A DNA stretch of 64,000 bases from CAJFUR01 sp904420575 (GTDB lineage: Bacteria > Actinomycetota > Coriobacteriia > Coriobacteriales > Eggerthellaceae), in the NCBI GenBank assembly GCA_965119745.1, contig OZ221973.1, positions 1 through 64,000 on the forward strand. The letters are read 5' to 3'. A program made the position numbers and the translations under genes. Below, piece after piece: positions 17,502 through 26,274 of the stretch (the first letter of the stretch is position 1; each line of letters starts with the position of its first letter). The notes under the pieces were generated by a model. The model was not told the DNA's origin and did not search any database. It saw nothing but the letters and a program-made list of their open reading frames with translations.

Positions 17502-17510
17502 GGGGGGGGG
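17502..17510 (+). repeat. G9 homopolymer forming the ribosome binding site
   Basis: Nine G residues end two bases before the ATG at 17513 and are the only Shine-Dalgarno-like sequence there. Slippage would change both the strength and the spacing of the site. Confidence 0.8.
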
Positions 17511-17512
17511 CA

Positions 17513-19238
17513 ATGGACAATCCAAGGGCCACGCACGCGAACAGCCAGCCGGACAATCAATCTTGCCAAGTTATGGACGTGGTGGGGGATGTGGGGTTCG
17601 GACTCACGCTTGCATGGCATTACCTTGTCCTGTTTTCTCCGGTTTTCGGCGATCTCTCTCGAGGCGCCGGTTACTCCTTCGAACGGCAATTCGCGCTTTA
17701 TTCCTCCATAGCAGTCACATTCCTGCTCATTCTCCTCCTGTCGAGAAAAGACGGGAACAAGGCAGGTGCGCGCTGGCATCGAAAGGCCCTGCCCGCCTTC
17801 GTCGGAGCGGCAGGCACCGTCACGTCCGCTCTCTATGCGGTCTGCGTCGTCTTCGCGCCAGGCGATGCGCCCTGCCTTGCGGTCGTCGCCATGATCGGCG
17901 TCTGCGAAAGCGCCCTCATGGCGCTGTGGCTCCACGCCGTTGCAAAGCGACGCTCTCCTTTGCCTTTGCGCTCGTTTGGCGTTTACATGATCGTAGGCGG
18001 GCTGAGCGCTGCGGTCGTCAGCTTCACCATGTGGCCCTTGGGACCGGCAATTACCGCATGTCTCCCTGTCGTATCTGCGCTTTTGCTGGCAAAGGCATAC
18101 CCCTCGCGGCCCGAAACCGCAAAGGACGCGGGCGCATTCAAGACCCCCCCCCCCGGCAGAAGCCCAAGATCCTGGACGCAATGCAAAGGCGTCACGAACA
18201 AAGGACCGCAAGCTTGCCGTCAAGCCGCAAAGCTCGGCCGAACACGCCATAGAGGCGATCGAACGGGTTGTGGCTCGAAGAAACCGCATCGTGATCGCAT
18301 CGAGCGCCGTGTATGCGTTCTGCTTCGGCCAGCTGCAAGGCGCATTAACGCTCGAAAACGTGCCCGTGCTGTTTTCCAGCAACGGCGCCGTGCTGCTCGG
18401 CATAGCGCTTGCAGGCCTCATCATCTATTCCGTTCCAAAGCAGGCGAACTCGATCATCTTCATGAATTTCGTCCACCGCTGCTCCATGGTCGTATACGTG
18501 GCAGGAGCGCTTGCGCTGCCTTTGGCTCTTTCCCATCCTTTTCTCGCCGTCGTTGCCCAAATCGTCATACTCGCCGGGTTCAATCTCTTCGATTTCAGCT
18601 CCCTCATCTACGGCATCAGGGAAGACAACGTGGTTGCGGGCATCACGGACTCCACGCGCCCCATCGTATACGGAGGAATGGCGATCGGCCTTCTTCTCGG
18701 ATCAGCGCTCGTTCTGGCGTCCAGCGCCGTTGCTTGGGAAGACCTCATCGTCGTTCTTTGCAGCTTTTCCGTCGTGGCCCTCGTCGCCACCATGCTGATG
18801 CCGCTTTGCGCCTCCGAATCGACCAACGAGGCCTCCACGCTGGAATCCGCCGAATTGCACCGCTGCGAGAACTGCAGCTTCCTTGCTCTTTCGAGCGTCG
18901 TCATCATGTCCCCCGCCCAATCGGCGGGCATCTCCTCCCCTGCCCGGCCGATGCGGGAGATGCCTGCCAGCTGGAAATCCCCTTGGGCCCTTGCCTGCGA
19001 AACGATCTCCAAGCTCTATCAGCTGTCACCGAGGGAAAACGACGTGTTCATGCTTCTGGCAAAAGGGCGCAACACCGAATATATCCAGAAGAAGCTGGTC
19101 ATTTCCACTCACACCGCCAAAAGCCACATCGCCAACATCTACCGAAAACTCGAGGTGCACTCCTCGCAGGAACTACTTGACCTGGTGGAGGAAATTCGCA
19201 GCAAAAAGGATCGCGAAGAGGACGGCGGCGATGACTGA
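17513..19238 (+). pseudogene. Membrane-bound LuxR-family regulator, frameshifted at a C11 tract (phase-variable candidate)
   Basis: The N-terminal part (~210 residues, about six hydrophobic segments starting VGDVGFGLTLAWHYLVLF) reads in frame from 17513. After the C-tract at 18144-18154 the coding frame shifts: a second six-segment half and a C-terminal LuxR DNA-binding domain (LYQLSPRENDVFMLLAKGRN, ISTHTAKSHIANIYRKLEVH) continue to 19238. With ten Cs the gene would be one 574-residue protein: 12 membrane segments then a helix-turn-helix, the layout of membrane LuxR regulators typical of Eggerthellaceae. As written (eleven Cs) the frame runs on into an arginine-rich tail to 19180. Either reversible slipped-strand switching or an assembly error at the homopolymer explains this. 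The ribosome binding site is itself a G9 tract. It lies beside the chaperone run and near the molybdoenzyme cluster, and may sense a small molecule for one of them (inference). Confidence 0.75.
18144..18154 (+). repeat. C11 homopolymer at the LuxR frameshift
   Basis: Eleven C residues in the loop between the two membrane halves. Ten (or 13) would join the two frames; eleven does not. Total gene length 1726 is one more than a multiple of three. Confidence 0.85.
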
Positions 19239-19260
19239 GCAGGGCGCGAAAGGCCGTCCT

Positions 19261-19315
19261 GCGCCATCCGCAAGAGCGTTCGTCTGCACTCATATGGGCC
19301 TCTTGCGGATGGCGC
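19261..19315. terminator. 16-bp inverted repeat after the LuxR gene
   Basis: GCGCCATCCGCAAGAG (19261-19276) and its exact complement (19300-19315) enclose a 23-base loop, 22 bp past the LuxR stop. There is no T-run. It is a probable transcript end for the regulator. Confidence 0.55.
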
Positions 19316-19403
19316 ACGGCAAGCGATCTGCAGCGCATGTCCGCATGCGTACAGACGGGCGCCCCAGACAGCAGTTCGCATGACCCTGACCTAGGAGGAC
19401 ACC

Positions 19404-19742
19404 ATGGGCAAGAACGCAAGCCGACGCAAAGCCAAGGCGTACGAGGACATCGTGCGACTGAGAGCAAACCGTCGCAAGGATTGCATCAAGTGCGCGGCCG
19501 CCCTCGCCGCCCTCGCCTTGCTCGTCACGGCAAAGCTGGCGTTGGAGACAAGTGGAATCTTGGAAACAGGCAACATGGCTGCGGGGGCCGTCATGATGGC
19601 GTCCGGCATCGGCCTCGCCATCCTGGGTGGAACCGCGAGCGTGGACTTCACCCGCTCCGGCAACGAAATCAAGGGCATTCAAACACGCACGGGCATCACG
19701 AAGCAGGACATAAAAGACTACGAACGGGCAAGACGGGGATAA
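19404..19742 (+). CDS. Small two-helix membrane protein
   Basis: 112 residues: a basic N-terminus (MGKNASRRKAKAYED, RLRANRRKD), two hydrophobic segments (AAALAALALLVTAKLAL and AAGAVMMASGIGLAILGG), and a polar C-terminus ending QDIKDYERARRG. The ATG has a very strong site (TAGGAGGACACC). The positive-inside rule puts the N-terminus in the cytoplasm. I do not recognise the family. It may form a unit with the LuxR regulator upstream, although a hairpin separates them. Confidence 0.6.
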   Translation: MGKNASRRKAKAYEDIVRLRANRRKDCIKCAAALAALALLVTAKLALETSGILETGNMAAGAVMMASGIGLAILGGTASVDFTRSGNEIKGIQTRTGITKQDIKDYERARRG

Positions 19743-19872
19743 CAGCCGCGTGGCTGCTACCGGAACGGGCAAAAAACCGCACGCCCCAGTCGCAGCCACG
19801 CCGACGATGCGATACCACCCGGCACCATGGCGCCCGCAAGGCCCATCTCTTCCGCCGATTTCCCGCGAAGCG

Positions 19873-20124
19873 TCAATGGCCGGTGACGCCATTGCCGCTG
19901 AGTTCGGTGGCCAGCACAAAGGCCGCCAACAGCAATCCCAATACGACCCAGCAAATCACTTTGGCAACCTTCGTGGTCACAGGACCGACGTAGTCGCTGC
20001 GCGGATCGTTGTCGACCGTGAAGGCGGCGGCGCGTATTTCCTTGGTGAAGCGCGTGTGGCATTTCGTGCAGTGATCGTCGGAGGCCGATTCCTTGCCACA
20101 AAACGGGCAGATGATAGCGCTCAT
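19873..20124 (-). CDS. Zinc-ribbon protein with one membrane anchor
   Basis: 83 residues. The N-terminal zinc ribbon CPFCGKESASDDHCTKC is followed by a polar linker and one C-terminal membrane helix (VICWVVLGLLLAAFVLA). The ATG at 20124 (MSAIICPFC) has AAGGGG upstream. It is the last gene of the leftward cluster with the molybdoenzyme and transporter, 121 bp beyond the MFS stop. It differs from the two short soluble zinc-ribbon proteins of the cluster in having a membrane anchor. Function unknown. Confidence 0.6.
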   Translation of the reverse strand: MSAIICPFCGKESASDDHCTKCHTRFTKEIRAAAFTVDNDPRSDYVGPVTTKVAKVICWVVLGLLLAAFVLATELSGNGVTGH

Positions 20125-20245
20125 TTCGAACCCCTTGCTCGATGCGGCTGCCTGGATGATGGAACCCTCTTCCGAGAATCCCATCATCCGTCATGCGTCA
20201 ACTCCGTCTACCTTCCAGGGCAAGGCAAGACGGCAGAACAACGCC

Positions 20246-21655
20246 TTACGCCTTGACTTCGGCAGCCTCGTCGGCAATGTCGTCGATGTTCATGCCTTTT
20301 GCGCCCTTGGGAAGCACGAGCGTGGCCAGGAAGCCAAATACCATGGGAAGGGCCAGCAGCATAATGAGCGGAGAAAACTCCCAGCCAGCGGCCTTCAGGC
20401 CACCAAGAATAATGGGCGAGAAGATGCCGGCGGACTTTCCCAGCGCGACGATCGTCGCAACGCCAGAGTTGCGGAATTCGGTGGGATAGGACTCGGACAT
20501 CATCGGCTGAGCAGCAGTGATGGCGTAGTTCAGAGAGAATCCCATGAACACGAACGCGATCAGATACGGCCAGAAGCTCGTTTCGGCAGGCAGCTTGACC
20601 ACCTGAGAGACAATGAGACAGGCAACCACCGAAAGGGCATAGCCAAAAACGAGATTGCGCTTGCGCCCCATGGCCTCCGAGATGAAGCCGGTGGTGCAGT
20701 TCGCCACAACGGACGCGGCGTTCTGCGCCATGGCAAGCATGTACGATGCAGTGACGGCACCGCCCGTAGCCTCGAGCATCAAGGCCGGCAGCCAGGCATT
20801 GACGCCATAAATGCTGAAGTTGCCGGCAAAATAGATGATGGTCAAGGCAACGGTGGTCCTCAGGTACTTGCCTTTCCACACTTCGGCCGGACTCGACTTG
20901 GCGGAAACCGGCGGCACGAGAAGATTCTCGGCCTTGAGGTCATAAGGGATCTTCTTTCCCGCACGCTTCTCGATGCGCTTGAGCGTCTTTATCGCGCCGT
21001 CGACGTCGTTATGCACGGCGCACCAATGGGCGGATTCCGGCGTGAGCTTGCCAAAAACAAAGGCATAGACCACCGGCAAGGCGCCAATGGCGTAGCACCA
21101 ATGCCACGTAGCGACCTGAACCATGACCGTGCCCACAAGGGCGGCCACAACCCACCCGACGATCATCCACGCCATGCCGAACGTGATGAAGAACGAACGC
21201 TGCTTCGTGGGAGTGAACTCCGTGAACAGCGTGGTGACGATCGGCGTGCACACGCCCAAAAACAGACCGGCAATCACGCGGAAGGTCGCGAAGATCTCGT
21301 AGTTCGGCGCGAAGATGCACGGAATGGTGAGCAAGCCGTACATGAACGTGCCGAAGGTCAGGATCTTGCGGCGGCCAAACCTGTCAGACAGCGGGCCGGC
21401 CGCAAACGAGCCCACCACGATGCCGATGGTCGACCAGGACGACAGCGCGCCCTTGAGGGCATCATTGCCCGCAGGGCCGAAAAACTCCTGCATGATCTGA
21501 GTGTTGGTATAGGAAATGATCATGTAGTCGTAACCATCGAACATCATCGCTATGCCAACAAGAAAGAAAATTGATATGGTAAACTTGCTGACTCCGAGGG
21601 AGTCGATTGCCTGGGAAATCGTGAACTTCCCAGACGGTTTGACGGCTTCACTCAT
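20246..21655 (-). CDS. MFS transporter, aromatic-acid:H+ symporter (AAHS)-like
   Basis: 469 residues, 12 predicted membrane segments with a ~60-residue central loop. TM1 carries MMFDGYDYMIISYT, the D-G-Y/F-D signature of the AAHS family. The first cytoplasmic loop has GPLSDRFGRRKIL, and the C-half repeats GFISEAMGRKRNLV. Such carriers import aromatic acids and similar small molecules with protons. It lies directly behind the ferredoxin and molybdopterin subunits, so it probably imports the substrate of that enzyme (inference from context). AAGGAGCGGATT precedes the ATG at 21655. Confidence 0.8.
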   Translation of the reverse strand: MSEAVKPSGKFTISQAIDSLGVSKFTISIFFLVGIAMMFDGYDYMIISYTNTQIMQEFFGPAGNDALKGALSSWSTIGIVVGSFAAGPLSDRFGRRKILTFGTFMYGLLTIPCIFAPNYEIFATFRVIAGLFLGVCTPIVTTLFTEFTPTKQRSFFITFGMAWMIVGWVVAALVGTVMVQVATWHWCYAIGALPVVYAFVFGKLTPESAHWCAVHNDVDGAIKTLKRIEKRAGKKIPYDLKAENLLVPPVSAKSSPAEVWKGKYLRTTVALTIIYFAGNFSIYGVNAWLPALMLEATGGAVTASYMLAMAQNAASVVANCTTGFISEAMGRKRNLVFGYALSVVACLIVSQVVKLPAETSFWPYLIAFVFMGFSLNYAITAAQPMMSESYPTEFRNSGVATIVALGKSAGIFSPIILGGLKAAGWEFSPLIMLLALPMVFGFLATLVLPKGAKGMNIDDIADEAAEVKA

Positions 21656-21810
21656 AATCCGCTCCTTGAAACATCCTCAACCCCTATGAACTATGAAACA
21701 GAACCTGGGATTCAACAGATTCCTTTGCGCAGCATGCAACCCATACAGAAGAAGGAGGGAGGTCGCTCCCTTTGCAGCACGGATGCCGAACCTCCCTCCA
21801 AAGAGCATCG

Positions 21811-22023
21811 CTATTTCTTGAACTTCTGATCCTGATTACGACGCTCGGACTCATCGATTGGCTTGTAGGTAGCCCCGGCGATGTCCTCCGTGATCACCTT
21901 GGCCGCACCGCACTTCTTGCACACGGGCGCGTCGGCAGCGTTGAACGTGTTGCATTCCGGGCATTTCCACAAGATGTTGCCAATCGGGGGCGGACGAAAG
22001 CCACCTTTCATTTGCTGAGACAT
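21811..22023 (-). CDS. Small zinc-ribbon protein, FRPP family (A)
   Basis: 70 residues. After GGFRPPPIGNILW comes a four-Cys zinc ribbon (KCPECNTFNAADAPVCKKCG), then a charged tail (SERRNQDQKFKK). AAGGAGGGACT precedes the ATG. The order FRPP, KCPxCxTFN, CKKCGA is shared with the protein at 25165-25344, and the two flank the enzyme genes. It could be a rubredoxin-like electron carrier, a metallochaperone or an assembly factor; the sequence does not decide. Confidence 0.65.
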   Translation of the reverse strand: MSQQMKGGFRPPPIGNILWKCPECNTFNAADAPVCKKCGAAKVITEDIAGATYKPIDESERRNQDQKFKK

Positions 22024-22077
22024 AGTCCCTCCTTAAAGACTCGTCCTTCGCTTACAGATATCCCGCAAAGCCGAGGC

Positions 22078-22497
22078 CTAGCCTTCGTTCAACGAGAACA
22101 AGACCATCTTCGGCTTTTCGGCAGCCTTCTTCGCCAGTTCTTCCATGGTGCCGTAATACATGACGCCAGACTGGCAATGATGCACGCACATGGGAAGGCG
22201 ACCCTGGGCGGTGCGATCCGCACAACCGTCGCACAGATCGGTGGGCATGGGGACATAGCTCCACTCCCAATCGCCCTTGACGTTCTTCACGGGGCCGTAC
22301 TCCAGCACCTTGACGCCCCATTGACCTGCGGCTAGGTCCAGATGCATCTGGCATGCGACCTCGCAGGAATGGCAATTGGTACAGTATTCGAAGTCTATGA
22401 GCAGGCCATGTTCGACAGGCTTCGCGTTGGCATCGGTGAAATCGGCCCAGAACCGCACAGCATCGAAGCCGCGTCCCATTTCTTCAGCAGTAGGCAT
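22078..22497 (-). CDS. Ferredoxin-type electron-transfer subunit (two [4Fe-4S])
   Basis: 139 residues with eight cluster cysteines in two groups: CTNCHSCEVAC (C-x2-C-x2-C-x3-C) and CDGC...MCVHHC, where a long loop replaces the usual x2. This short two-cluster form matches small subunits of pyrogallol transhydroxylase-like and catechol dehydroxylase-like molybdoenzymes rather than four-cluster DmsB proteins. No signal peptide or membrane segment is seen, so it acts in the cytoplasm. It starts 3 bp after the stop of the catalytic subunit, so the two are translated together. It should pass electrons to the Mo subunit. Confidence 0.78.
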   Translation of the reverse strand: MPTAEEMGRGFDAVRFWADFTDANAKPVEHGLLIDFEYCTNCHSCEVACQMHLDLAAGQWGVKVLEYGPVKNVKGDWEWSYVPMPTDLCDGCADRTAQGRLPMCVHHCQSGVMYYGTMEELAKKAAEKPKMVLFSLNEG

Positions 22498-22500
22498 GTC

Positions 22501-24864
22501 TTATTCCCCCTCATAGCGCGTAAAGTGATAGCCGGTAAGCGGTTCCGTCGTGATAACCGAGGAAACGTCGCAGTCGTTCTCCGGAGTCACCGGATAGCAC
22601 TTGCAAAGGGTGCTCTTGTAAGGAGCTCCGTAGTGGGTCGGTCCGTACACGCCCATGGTCGTCAGGTTGTTGGCGTTGCAATTGAACACGCCGTACAGAT
22701 GAGGCTCGGCCGCTTCTTCCTCGGGGAACCACCAACCATGGCGGGCACGCACGAGATTGGGCATGAGGCCGGGGGCAATATGAACCTGCTGCTTGCATTT
22801 GCCGCGCGGGTTCTCGAACCACACCCAGTCGCCTTCGAGCACGCCGAGCTTTTCGGCAAGCTCGGGAGACAGGTCGGCAATAGCCGTGGGATGGAACTGG
22901 CGCATATGCGGCAGCTGACGGTGTTCGGAATGGAACAGCCCGATATGACGATGGCCAGAGGTGTAGATGAGCGGATACTCCTTGTACAGCTCGGGAGTAC
23001 GATAGGGAGACTCGTAAGGCTCCATGTGATGCGGCAACGGATCGAAACCCCACACGTCGAAGAGCGGCGAGTAGATTTCGAACAGGCCGGTGGCAGTCAC
23101 GAAACCGGGGTTGCCGTCCTCGCGCAACAAGCCCTTCTCGTACTTGCGGTAAGTCTCGTTGAAATCCCACCAGTCATACACCTTGTGAGTAAGTTCCTCG
23201 AAGGTGTAGTCGACGCCGTTGCCCTCGTCTTGGATCATCCAAGTAAGGAAGTCCTCGGTGGTCTCGAACTGGTTGTAGAATTCAGGGTTGAAGCGCTTGC
23301 CCATGGCCATGACAAGCTCTTCGTCGCTCTTGCACTCGTAATAGCGGCCCGCAGCGGCGGTGATGGTGCGCAGCGGCTGCCACCAGGAGCGGTAAGAGTC
23401 GCGTTCGATGGACATGGCCATCGGAAGCACGCAGTCGGCGAAGGCGACGGCGGTAGGCGTCAGATAGTAGTCGGCCACGACCGTGTACTTGACCTTCTTC
23501 CACGCCTTGTACACACGCGGGGCGTCGCCAGCCATGTTGGCAATGGGGTTGGTCTGCTCGACCCAGATAAGCTGGGGACGGTAAGGAACGCCGGTCTCCA
23601 TAGCCTCAAGCAAGAGATCGGGCGGAATAAAGGGCGTGTAGCCGGCCTTGTGGATGGGCGACTGGCTGGTGCCTATGCGGCGGTCGAGCATTTCGGGAGA
23701 GATGAACTCGAGGCCCGCCCCGTATTTCTTGGAAGAATTGTAAGCGTAGCGCACGAGCACGTTGCCGCCGGGAACGTCCAGGTTGCCGCAAATGGCCACC
23801 ATGTCGTCAATGGCGTTGGAGGCCTCCATGGCAGAAATCTGCATGTCGATGGCAAGGCCCCACTGCACAGCCGCAGGCTTGGCCGTGGCGTACATGCGCG
23901 CGGCGTCGATGATGTCCTGCTCTTCAACCCAGCAGATGTCGGCCACTTTGTCGGTGGGATACTCGGCCACACGCTCGACCAGCGACTCGAAGCCGTAAGT
24001 CCAGGTCTCGGTCCACTCGTGGTCGTAGAGATCCTCGTTGATGATGACGTTGAGCATGCCAAGGGCAAGCGCGCAGTCGGTGCCGGGACGCACCTGAAGC
24101 CAGATATCGGCCTTGGAAGCCAGCCAGGTCAGGGCCGGATCGACCACGATGAACTTGGTGCCCATGCGCATAAGGTCGATGAGCCAGTGACCCATGAATC
24201 CGTCGGGATTCGAGGCCAGGGGCTGATTGGCCCACACGATGACGACTTCCGGCTTCACCCATTCCGCATTGTTGTAACGGTCGGGATGCAGCTGGGCATT
24301 GTCGAGGATCCAGCAGTCGCCTTCCTGAAGAAGGTTGGCGGTCATGCGCGGCTGATAGCAGGAGTCGGCCGAAAGGAAGCCAAAGGACATGTTCGGCGAA
24401 CCAAAGGCAGTGCGCAGCACCATGGCACCCTGCCACATGGCGTTGCGGCCGGTGCCGGAAAGGGCCACCACGCCCTCGGGCCCGATTCCACCGTACTCAT
24501 TGCGAATGATGTCGCACACGTCGGCAAAGGCATCTTCTATGAAGTCGAGAGCTTCGTCCCAAGTTACGCGCTTCCACTTGTTGGAGCCTTTTTCACCATC
24601 AAGGAGCAGCGGCCACTTGAGGCGGTCATGGTTATAGATCTCCTCGACCATGTTGAGGCAGCGGAGGCATAGACGGCCTTCGTTGTAGGCGAAGTTCGGG
24701 TCTCCCTCCACGCGCTCGAGCTTGCCGTCTTTGACATAGGCAAGAACGCCGCAGCCGTTATGGCAGCCGGGGCCTGTCCAGACGGAGGTACGAGTCACCT
24801 CATAACCGTCCTCGAACCATCGCCAATCCGTTTTATATAGGTCCTTGTTGAACTCATTGATCAT
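22501..24864 (-). CDS. Cytoplasmic molybdopterin oxidoreductase, catalytic subunit
   Basis: 787 residues of the DMSO-reductase superfamily. Family features include KWKRVTWDEALDFI, VWANQPLASNPDGFMGHW, DPALTWLASKADIWLQVRPG and the C-terminal NPRGKCKQQVHIAPGLMPN pterin-binding region. There is no Tat signal: the protein starts directly MINEFNKDLYKTDW, so it is cytoplasmic. In the N-terminal cluster region the usual first Cys is missing: GPGCHNGC gives C34 and C38, then C66 and C69, instead of C-x2-C-x3-C-x27-C. Close family relatives by layout are transhydroxylase, acetylene hydratase and gut actinobacterial catechol dehydroxylases, which reductively remove a hydroxyl from catechols. The paired ferredoxin and importer favour such a reductive job on an imported aromatic (inference). 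AGAAAGGGGGAC precedes the ATG. Confidence 0.8.
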   Translation of the reverse strand: MINEFNKDLYKTDWRWFEDGYEVTRTSVWTGPGCHNGCGVLAYVKDGKLERVEGDPNFAYNEGRLCLRCLNMVEEIYNHDRLKWPLLLDGEKGSNKWKRVTWDEALDFIEDAFADVCDIIRNEYGGIGPEGVVALSGTGRNAMWQGAMVLRTAFGSPNMSFGFLSADSCYQPRMTANLLQEGDCWILDNAQLHPDRYNNAEWVKPEVVIVWANQPLASNPDGFMGHWLIDLMRMGTKFIVVDPALTWLASKADIWLQVRPGTDCALALGMLNVIINEDLYDHEWTETWTYGFESLVERVAEYPTDKVADICWVEEQDIIDAARMYATAKPAAVQWGLAIDMQISAMEASNAIDDMVAICGNLDVPGGNVLVRYAYNSSKKYGAGLEFISPEMLDRRIGTSQSPIHKAGYTPFIPPDLLLEAMETGVPYRPQLIWVEQTNPIANMAGDAPRVYKAWKKVKYTVVADYYLTPTAVAFADCVLPMAMSIERDSYRSWWQPLRTITAAAGRYYECKSDEELVMAMGKRFNPEFYNQFETTEDFLTWMIQDEGNGVDYTFEELTHKVYDWWDFNETYRKYEKGLLREDGNPGFVTATGLFEIYSPLFDVWGFDPLPHHMEPYESPYRTPELYKEYPLIYTSGHRHIGLFHSEHRQLPHMRQFHPTAIADLSPELAEKLGVLEGDWVWFENPRGKCKQQVHIAPGLMPNLVRARHGWWFPEEEAAEPHLYGVFNCNANNLTTMGVYGPTHYGAPYKSTLCKCYPVTPENDCDVSSVITTEPLTGYHFTRYEGE

Positions 24865-25164
24865 GAAATGTCCCCCTTTCTCTGTTCTCTTCGTTCTGAT
24901 TTACACTCACTGAATCTTTCCAACCATCTCTTCCCTGCTTGTTGTTGCGAACCCCTCCCATCTGTTCCTCGCCTTTCATACGACCTGCATCTATAGACTG
25001 CCTGGCACCTCGGCATGCAAACACGCGTCAAACGCAACCTGCATGTCGGACAGGGACGCCAAGGCCATCTATCGGATCACGACCACTCGCAGCAAAACCA
25101 CATCCCAGAGATCGAACCATGGCAGGAACCAGGTTCCTAAAATGCGGTCCAGACAACGAGGTGT
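24865..25164. other. Intergenic gap upstream of the molybdoenzyme gene
   Basis: 300 bp with a moderately AT-rich part near 24890-24960. No clear -35/-10 pair with good spacing was found. The gap could hold a promoter separating the zinc-ribbon gene at 25165-25344 from the enzyme genes. Confidence 0.4.
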
Positions 25165-25344
25165 CTAGGCGCCAGGGGCCTTCGGAGCGCCAGGGGCACC
25201 CATCGGAGCGGCAGAACCATCGGCACCACCCTCGGGAAGATCGGCTCCGCATTTTTTGCACTTATCCAACTCGGGCGGATTGAACGTACCGCAGCTGGGG
25301 CACTTCTTCATCATCTCGTCGAATGAGGGTGGTCTAAAACACAT
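25165..25344 (-). CDS. Small zinc-ribbon protein, FRPP family (B)
   Basis: 59 residues: MCFRPPSFDEMM, a zinc ribbon (KCPSCGTFNPPELDKCKKCG) and a Gly/Ala/Pro tail (GAPGAPKAPGA). It is clearly related to the 70-residue protein at 21811-22023 (FRPP, KCP-C-TFN, CKKCGA). The ATG at 25344 has AAGGAC about ten bases upstream; longer in-frame starts extend into sequence without codon bias. It is upstream of the molybdoenzyme, in the same orientation. Confidence 0.62.
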   Translation of the reverse strand: MCFRPPSFDEMMKKCPSCGTFNPPELDKCKKCGADLPEGGADGSAAPMGAPGAPKAPGA

Positions 25345-25830
25345 GGTATTCGAGTCCTTTCCTTGACGTTTAGGTACGCACCGAATACGCGGGGTTGCAT
25401 TGCGGCGCCCTCCCGCCCATCCGGAACCGGTATTAAAACTAGCATCACGGCAAACGACCAACTTCCACCGCCAAGAACTAAATGCCCTCTTCGAGCACAG
25501 CTTTCATCCCCTGTGGCATAGAAAGCGGGGGCGTCGCAGAAGCGAGTCATACTCCGAACCATAGAGACATGGCGACCGTCACATGCGCGCAGGCGAACAT
25601 CAATATGGAAAGGCTTCGCTCCACGTCGGCCCTGCATTTCGGCCATCCACACGATGTGCGGCGCTCGCTTGTCGCTCCTGCATTGCGGAAGAAGGGCCAA
25701 GGCATGAAGCGTGAAGCTTCGCATAAGCCGAAGAAAGGCCCCGCCTCAAGGCGCGCCCATGTTGCGACATGACGAGGAAAGGAACGACCGCCCCGGTCGC
25801 AATCCCAGCAGCCCCTGCATAGAAAAGCAA
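25345..25830. other. Intergenic region upstream of the zinc-ribbon gene
   Basis: This 486-bp stretch probably contains the promoter of the leftward cluster. TTTTAATACC on the minus strand near 25430-25440 is -10-like, but I found no well-spaced -35. Overlapping open frames here have no start with a ribosome binding site and are not called. Confidence 0.4.
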
Positions 25831-25857
25831 CGAAAGCCGGGCAAAGCCCGGCTTTCG
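25831..25857 (-). terminator. Intrinsic terminator
   Basis: A perfect 12-bp stem (CGAAAGCCGGGC, loop AAA) followed on the minus strand by TTGCTTTTCT, 49 bp past the stop of the Cys-rich gene at 25906. Confidence 0.75.
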
Positions 25858-25905
25858 CAAAGATTGTCGGCGCAACCTCCGCAGGAAGGAGGCGAACGTC
25901 GAATG

Positions 25906-26274
25906 TCAGGATGTCCGATGTGGTTCCGAATGTCCTTTCACATAGGACGCCAGGGCAGGGTGATCCTGCACCCACTCCGGATCAGGCGGGGTGTTCATCT
26001 CGCATACGGCATTCCCGAACTCTCGATGGGACGACGTCGAATTGCCGCAAGGATAGGCGCAAACCAGCCCGCTATACTTGCAACGGACAACCTTTGGCAC
26101 CACTTCCGACGCCAAGTCGGCACCACACCGCTTGCAGAAAAGCCCTTCCTTCCGCACGACGTCCTGACGGGGAAATATGTTCAGCATCCCACAAATGGCA
26201 CATGTGCACGAACGATATGCGGGAGGACGGCATCTTCCGCACATCGGATTGCATATCCAACATCCACCAGGCAT
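25906..26274 (-). CDS. Cys-rich zinc-ribbon-like protein (possible third FRPP relative)
   Basis: About 122 residues from the ATG at 26274 (GGGGGTGCC upstream). The N-terminal part is Cys-rich (GGCWICNPMCGRCRPPAYRS), then comes a ribbon CTCAICG ... LFCKRCGADL and a C-terminal tail with PDPEWVQDHPALASYVKG. RPP followed by C-x2-C and CKRCGADL matches the order in the two short zinc-ribbon proteins of the cluster, so this looks like a longer, diverged relative. Starts at 26325, 26286 or 26244 are also possible. An intrinsic terminator follows. Confidence 0.45.
   Translation of the reverse strand: MPGGCWICNPMCGRCRPPAYRSCTCAICGMLNIFPRQDVVRKEGLFCKRCGADLASEVVPKVVRCKYSGLVCAYPCGNSTSSHREFGNAVCEMNTPPDPEWVQDHPALASYVKGHSEPHRTS

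Noticed and set aside
17459..19180. 573-codon frame as the real LuxR-gene product
   Set aside because: After the C-tract the translation becomes Arg/Pro-rich, whereas the other frame has clean membrane segments and the LuxR domain.
25482..25975. Overlapping open frames on both strands between the Cys-rich genes
   Set aside because: None has a supported start or consistent third-position bias, and a terminator hairpin lies inside the longest ones.
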